Positions 7,068 through 11,065 of a stretch of 11,065 nucleotides of DNA are shown piece by piece. The notes below the pieces were generated by a model. It saw only the letters and a program-made list of their open reading frames with translations, did no database searches and had not been told where the DNA came from. Numbering within the stretch: the stretch's first letter is position 1; each line of letters opens with the position of its first letter. The stretch is taken from the NCBI GenBank assembly GCA_030916665.1, contig JAUPWC010000007.1:1-11065 (forward strand), read 5' to 3'. The stretch is from Verrucomicrobiota bacterium. Lineage in GTDB: Bacteria > Verrucomicrobiota > Verrucomicrobiia > Opitutales > Opitutaceae. A program made the position numbers and the translations under genes.

Positions 7068-8615
7068 ATGACACAGTCCTCTGCTGTTGCCGCAAGGCCC
7101 TCGGCGTTTCAGCGCTTGCTGAACACGATCGAGCGGATCGGCAACCTGCTGCCCAACCCGTCCACCCTGTTCGCCGTGCTGGCTGTGGTCGTCGTGCTGC
7201 TGTCGGCGATCTTCGCCCGGATGGGCGTCTCCGTCACCCATCCGGCCACCGGACAGCCGGTGCCGGTCATCAGCCTGCTCAACACGGAAGGCCTGCACCG
7301 GATGCTGACCCAGCTGGTGCCGAATTTCGTGGGCTTTCCCCCGCTGGGCACGGTGCTGGCCTGCCTCGTGGGCATTGCGGTGGCAGAACGCACCGGCCTG
7401 ATCACCGCCGGCTTGCGCCTGATCGTGCTGGCTTCGCCCCGGCGCTGGCTGACGCCGATCGTGGTGTTCGGCGGCATCCTGTCCCACTCGGGTGCGGACG
7501 TGGGCTACGTGCTCTTCGTGCCCTTGGGCGCGGCGATCTTCCACGCCGCCGGGCGGCACCCGCTGGCCGGCTTGGCGGCGGCGTTTGCCGGCGTGGCGGG
7601 CGGCTTCAGCGCCAATATCGTGCTCAGCACCATTGACGCCCTGCTGGCCGGCATCACCCAGGCCGCTGCCGCGGTGGTGCGGCCCGGCATCTTGGTGAAC
7701 CCGGCCGCCAACTGGTATTTCCTCGTGGCCGCCTCGGTGCTCATCACCGCCGTCGGCACCTGGGTGACGCACAAGTTCATCGAGCCACGTCTGGGGACCT
7801 ACACCGGCGACGCCAAGCCCGAGCCGATCAAGCCGCTTAGCGCCGACGAGAAGCGCGGCCTGCTTTACTCCGTGCTCGCAGTGCTCGCCGTCACCGGTGC
7901 CGTGCTCTGGGGCACGCTCACGGAAGGCGGCTTCCTGCTCGACCCGAAGAACCCGACCTTCCTCGCCTCCTACTTCATCCGCGGGCTGATCTTCTTCATC
8001 TTTTTCTACGGCCTGGTCGCCGGTCTCGCCTACGGCATCGGCGCGCGCACGATCCGGAACGACAACGACGTGATCCGCGGCATGGACGCCTCGGTCTCGG
8101 CGATGGGTTCCTACATCGTGATGGCGTTCTTCGCGGCGCAGTTCCTCGCCTACTTCAACTGGACCAACCTCGGCACCGTGATGGCCGTGAAGGGCGCCGG
8201 GGCCATCCGGGACCTCAACCTCCAGGGCAGTCCCATCCTGCTGATGATGTCGCTGGTGATCTTCACCGCCGTCGTGAACCTCGTCATCGGCAGCGCCTCG
8301 GCTAAGTGGACGCTGCTCGCGCCGATCTTCGTGCCGATGTTCATGCTGCTCGGCTACTCGCCCGAGCTCGTGCAGGGCGCCTACCGGGTCGGCGACAGCT
8401 GCACCAACATCGTCACGCCGCTAAACCAATATTTCCCGCTCATCCTCGGCTTCGCCTCGCGCTACGTGCCCGACACCGGCATCGGCACCATGCTGGCCAT
8501 GATGGTCCCCTACTCGATCGCGTTTCTGGTGTTCTGGTCGCTGATGCTCGTCACCTGGATCGCGCTCGGCCTGCCGATGGGACCCGGCGCCGGCCTCACC
8601 CTCCCACCGCTCTGA
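7068..8615 (+). CDS. AbgT-family transporter, first tandem copy
   Basis: A 515-aa inner-membrane transporter of the AbgT family, whose characterised members either import p-aminobenzoyl-glutamate (E. coli AbgT) or export sulfonamides and PABA-type compounds (MtrF, YdaH). Most of the length is hydrophobic, with the family's re-entrant hairpin regions. Asp190, Ser411, Trp414, Pro432, Arg440, Asp443 and Pro451 fall at spacings identical or nearly identical to MtrF Asp193, Ser417, Trp420, Pro438, Arg446, Asp449 and Pro457, so the transport core is intact. No abgA/abgB hydrolase genes and no mtr genes are present, so direction and substrate are open. A closely related copy begins 7 bp downstream. 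Leucine codons shift sharply inside the gene: residues 1-209 use 21 CTG, 5 TTG and 4 CTC, while residues 210-515 use 24 CTC, 14 CTG, 2 CTT, 1 CTA and no TTG. Confidence 0.93.
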   Translation: MTQSSAVAARPSAFQRLLNTIERIGNLLPNPSTLFAVLAVVVVLLSAIFARMGVSVTHPATGQPVPVISLLNTEGLHRMLTQLVPNFVGFPPLGTVLACLVGIAVAERTGLITAGLRLIVLASPRRWLTPIVVFGGILSHSGADVGYVLFVPLGAAIFHAAGRHPLAGLAAAFAGVAGGFSANIVLSTIDALLAGITQAAAAVVRPGILVNPAANWYFLVAASVLITAVGTWVTHKFIEPRLGTYTGDAKPEPIKPLSADEKRGLLYSVLAVLAVTGAVLWGTLTEGGFLLDPKNPTFLASYFIRGLIFFIFFYGLVAGLAYGIGARTIRNDNDVIRGMDASVSAMGSYIVMAFFAAQFLAYFNWTNLGTVMAVKGAGAIRDLNLQGSPILLMMSLVIFTAVVNLVIGSASAKWTLLAPIFVPMFMLLGYSPELVQGAYRVGDSCTNIVTPLNQYFPLILGFASRYVPDTGIGTMLAMMVPYSIAFLVFWSLMLVTWIALGLPMGPGAGLTLPPL

Positions 8616-8622
8616 GCCAGCC

Positions 8623-10158
8623 ATGACCGCCACGCCCGCCCCTTCCTCGCGCCTGCAGCGTTTCCTCAACGGCGTCGAGCGCGCCGGCAACGCGCTGCCG
8701 CATCCCGCCACGCTCTTTGCCGCTCTCGCCGCCCTCGTGGTGGTGCTCTCCTGGGTCTGCCACCAGCTCGGGGTGCAGGTGACCAATCCGTCCACCGGCA
8801 AGGTGGTGAACGTCGTGAACCTGCTCTCCGCCGAGGGGATTCAGCGCATCATCGTGGAGTTGCCGCGCAACTTTCTCGCCTACCCGCCGCTCGGGGTCTC
8901 GCTGACCTGCATGCTCGGCATCGGCATCGCCGAATACACCGGCCTGATGGGCGCGCTGCTGCGGCTGTTCGTGCTCAACTCCCCGGCGAAGCTCATCACG
9001 CCGATGGTCGTCTTCACCGGGGTGATGTCCAACGCCGGCAGCGAGGTCGGCTACGTGCTGCTCACGCCGCTCGCCGCCGCGCTCTACCACACGCTCGGCC
9101 GCCATCCCTTCCTCGGCCTCGCGGCGGCCTTTGCCGGCGTGTCGGGCGGCTACAGCGCCAACCTGATCGTCGGCTCCGTGGACGTGCTGCTTTCCGGTCT
9201 CTCCGAGGCTGCCGCCCACATCGTGGACCCGGCCTACACCGTGGATGACTTTGCCAACTGGTATTTCATGGGCGCCTCCACGCTCCTGATCACGGCCATC
9301 GGCACCAGGGTGACCGAGCGGATCGTGGCCCCGCGCCTCGGCGACTACACCGGCGACGCGAAGCGCGAGGCGCTCACGCCGCTCAATGCCCGGGAGAAAC
9401 GCGGCCTGTGGGCGGCGGGCGGCGTGGTGCTGCTCATCACCGCCGTCGTGCTCTGGGGCACGCTCTCCGCCAACGGATTCCTCCTCGACCCGAAGAAGCC
9501 CTCGTTTCTCGACTCCTACTTCATCCGCGGGCTGATCTTCTTCATCTTCCTCTGCGGCCTGCTGCCGGGCATCGCCTACGGCGTGGCCGCGGGTTCGCTC
9601 AAAAGCGACCACGACCTGATGCAGGGCATGACCGTGACGATGAAGTCCATGGCCTCGTTCGTGGTGCTGGCGTTCTTCGCGGCGCAGTTCATCTTCTATT
9701 TCAATTGGACGAACCTCGGCATCATCACCGCCGTCAGCGGCGCGGAATTCATCCAGCACCTCGGGCTGGAGGACAAGCCGATGCCGCTGATGCTCGCGCT
9801 GGTGCTCTTTGCCGCCGCGGTGAACATCCTCATCTCGAGCGCCTCGGCCAAATGGGCCCTGCTCGCGCCGGTCTTCGTGCCGATGTTCATGCTGCTCGGC
9901 TACTCGCCCGAGATGGTGCAGGGTGCGTTCCGCGTGGGCGACAGCTGCACCAACATCATTACGCCGCTCATGAGCTACTTTCCGCTGATCCTGACCTTCA
10001 TCCACAAATACGACCCCAAGGGCGGCATCGGCACGCTCATCGCCACGATGCTGCCCTACTCGGTCTGTTTCCTGATCGGCTGGGTGGCGCTGCTCATGGC
10101 GTGGATCGCACTCGGCCTGCCGATGGGACCGGGCGCGCCGCTGTTCCTGGTCAAATAA
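8623..10158 (+). CDS. AbgT-family transporter, second tandem copy
   Basis: A 511-aa paralogue of the preceding gene, alignable along its whole length; for example, 33 of 37 residues are identical in the segment from LLAP through the GDSCTNI motif to TPL. The functional positions are kept: Asp187, Ser408, Trp411, Pro429, Arg437, Asp440 and Pro448. It differs from copy one in the N-terminal third and the loop after TM2, and in a slightly longer loop before the NWYF motif (about residues 203-211), which could alter substrate choice. Only 7 bp separate it from each neighbour, which indicates co-transcription with copy one and with the DUF4203-type gene. No Shine-Dalgarno sequence is visible; translation may depend on coupling. 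Leucine codons in its first 200 residues favour CTC (19 CTC, 11 CTG), unlike the matching part of copy one. Substrate unknown. Confidence 0.93.
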   Translation: MTATPAPSSRLQRFLNGVERAGNALPHPATLFAALAALVVVLSWVCHQLGVQVTNPSTGKVVNVVNLLSAEGIQRIIVELPRNFLAYPPLGVSLTCMLGIGIAEYTGLMGALLRLFVLNSPAKLITPMVVFTGVMSNAGSEVGYVLLTPLAAALYHTLGRHPFLGLAAAFAGVSGGYSANLIVGSVDVLLSGLSEAAAHIVDPAYTVDDFANWYFMGASTLLITAIGTRVTERIVAPRLGDYTGDAKREALTPLNAREKRGLWAAGGVVLLITAVVLWGTLSANGFLLDPKKPSFLDSYFIRGLIFFIFLCGLLPGIAYGVAAGSLKSDHDLMQGMTVTMKSMASFVVLAFFAAQFIFYFNWTNLGIITAVSGAEFIQHLGLEDKPMPLMLALVLFAAAVNILISSASAKWALLAPVFVPMFMLLGYSPEMVQGAFRVGDSCTNIITPLMSYFPLILTFIHKYDPKGGIGTLIATMLPYSVCFLIGWVALLMAWIALGLPMGPGAPLFLVK

Positions 10159-10165
10159 GCCGGGC

Positions 10166-10786
10166 ATGAGCGAACTGGCCGATCTTTACCCGTGGATTTC
10201 CGTCGGCGCCATCGCCTGGGGCGTGCTCGACGTGTTCTTCGGCTACCGTGTCTTCAAGGTCACGCTGTCCATCGTGGGCGGACTGATGGGGCTGGCCGCC
10301 GGCCACGCGCTCGCCACCGCCGTCGGTTTCGGGCCGGGCGCGCAGGTCGTCACGCTGGTGATCGGCGCAATGCTGGGCGCGGGCCTGGCTTTCCTGCTCT
10401 ACATCGCGGCGGTGTTCGTGGCGGGCTTTGGGTTTGGCGCCACCCTCGGCATGCTGTTGCTGGCAAATTTCCACCACATGGTCTCGCTGTTGACCGGCGC
10501 GGTCATGGGCATCATCGGCGGTTTCCTCGCGGTGAAGATGCAGCGGATCCTCATCGTGCTGTCCACGGCGCTGCTGGGGGCGTTCCGCGCCGTGCTCGCG
10601 CTGACGTATTTCACCGGCCAGATGGACTGGCTCCATTATTACCGCCATCCCGACCACATGCCGGCCCTCATCGAGAGCACCCCATGGATGTTTCCCTCGA
10701 TCCTGGCGCTGGCAGCCGTCGGTGTGATCGCGCAGCTCGAACTGGGCGGCTCGGGCGAATCCAAGAAAAAGACCAAGGAAGACTAA
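10166..10786 (+). CDS. Seven-helix membrane protein, DUF4203/TMEM198-like
   Basis: A 206-aa integral membrane protein. Seven hydrophobic segments can be drawn at about residues 11-27, 32-51, 60-78, 79-100, 105-123, 128-149 and 171-189, many rich in Gly and Ala as in the DUF4203 family. The FFGYRVFK motif after helix 1 and GAFRA in helix 6 fit the 'G.R.F' signatures of that family. A short, charged Lys/Glu/Asp tail ends the protein. Between helices 6 and 7 is a polar loop with Trp, Tyr and His (DWLHYYRHPDH). The function of bacterial members is not established. It starts 7 bp after the second AbgT stop, so it is probably in the same operon and may assist those transporters, but this is context only. 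Confidence 0.8.
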   Translation: MSELADLYPWISVGAIAWGVLDVFFGYRVFKVTLSIVGGLMGLAAGHALATAVGFGPGAQVVTLVIGAMLGAGLAFLLYIAAVFVAGFGFGATLGMLLLANFHHMVSLLTGAVMGIIGGFLAVKMQRILIVLSTALLGAFRAVLALTYFTGQMDWLHYYRHPDHMPALIESTPWMFPSILALAAVGVIAQLELGGSGESKKKTKED

Positions 10787-10826
10787 GCCTTGCCGGCCGG
10801 CGCTTCCTCCCCACCATCGCGGTCCT

Positions 10827-11065
10827 ATGAAGAAGCTGTTCGCCCCCCTGCTCCTCTCCCTTGCCGTGCTGTTCGTCGCCGGCTGCTCCAGCAACATGCA
10901 GATCGTCACAGCCGGCCTGCGCGCCGAGCTGCTCCGCCTGCAGCGCATGCCGAGCGGCGATGTCCAGGTGACTTGGCGCGTAAACAACCCGAACGTCGTG
11001 CCCTACGTGATCACCCGCGCGAACCTGAAGGTTTCCCTCGACGGCAAGGCGGTGGGCGAACTCAC
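10827..11065 (+). CDS. Lipoprotein with LEA14/WHy-type domain (3' truncated by window)
   Basis: Starts at 10827 and stays open to the right edge (79 full codons visible). The N-terminus is a clear lipoprotein signal: Lys2-Lys3, a hydrophobic core, lipobox Val17-Ala-Gly-Cys20, then Ser-Ser, which suggests outer-membrane sorting. The segment from about residue 45 on (VQVTWRVNNPNVVPYVITRANLKVSLDG in short pieces: V-T-W-R-V-N-N-P-N, then A-N-L-K-V-S-L-D-G) matches the start of the LEA14/WHy beta-sandwich: a strand, the Asn-Pro-Asn turn, then an amphipathic strand leading to 'DG'. This domain is found in desiccation-related proteins and in many bacterial lipoproteins of unknown role. It lies 40 bp after the DUF4203-type gene. 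The rest of the domain is outside the window. Confidence 0.78.
   Translation, partial: MKKLFAPLLLSLAVLFVAGCSSNMQIVTAGLRAELLRLQRMPSGDVQVTWRVNNPNVVPYVITRANLKVSLDGKAVGEL

Noticed and set aside
8596..10167. A 523-aa minus-strand open frame covering the second AbgT gene
   Set aside because: Antisense shadow of a well-supported transporter. Its His/Glu/Arg-rich composition is the typical complement of hydrophobic GC-rich codons. A similar frame covers the first copy only in part (6930-7772).
10792..10801. GCCGGCCGGC palindrome after the DUF4203-type gene, as a terminator
   Set aside because: It is only a 10-bp self-complementary run with no usable loop and no T-run, and it is expected by chance in DNA this rich in GC.
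10151..10987. A 278-aa minus-strand open frame over the DUF4203-type gene and the last lipoprotein
   Set aside because: It runs antisense across two genes with clear membrane or lipoprotein features and shows no coherent domain.

Overview
The window is about 11 kb of GC-rich bacterial chromosome that looks like ordinary core and accessory housekeeping DNA. The organism is probably a member of the Verrucomicrobiota, perhaps Opitutaceae. That placement is an inference from high GC, lipoprotein-rich gene content, the lack of recognisable Shine-Dalgarno sequences and the style of the intergenic palindromes; no marker gene here proves it. No rRNA, tRNA, CRISPR array, integrase or transposase was seen. 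No gene-free stretch exceeds about 120 bp.

Layout. Positions 2-2145 (+): the C-terminal half of a CusA-type heavy-metal RND efflux pump, cut by the window edge, then a small outer-membrane-type lipoprotein with a BamE-like motif. Positions 2265-4094 (+): a long (609 aa) PLP enzyme of the Cys/Met trans-sulfuration family with an unusual N-terminal extension. It converges on a minus-strand pair, lysA (diaminopimelate decarboxylase) followed by gpsA (glycerol-3-phosphate dehydrogenase). An imperfect palindrome lies in the convergent gap. A striking inverted repeat built of heptamers lies between lysA and gpsA. Positions 6746-11065 (+), divergent from lysA: a small membrane protein, two tandem AbgT-family transporters 7 bp apart, a seven-helix DUF4203-type membrane protein 7 bp further on, and the start of a lipoprotein with an LEA14/WHy-type domain, cut by the right edge.

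How the genes work together. lysA supplies lysine (and consumes meso-diaminopimelate) and gpsA supplies sn-glycerol-3-phosphate for phospholipids, so the minus-strand pair serves envelope and amino-acid biosynthesis. The AbgT-AbgT-DUF4203 set has operon-like spacing and is probably co-transcribed; its substrate cannot be read from the sequence. The RND fragment keeps the three methionines that define Cu(I)/Ag(I) pumps, so it probably exports monovalent metal from the periplasm.

I found no clearly new multi-gene system. The observations most worth following are the heptad inverted repeat, a sharp synonymous-codon shift inside the first AbgT gene, the Glu-to-Gln change at the CusA proton-relay position, and the extended trans-sulfuration-family enzyme.
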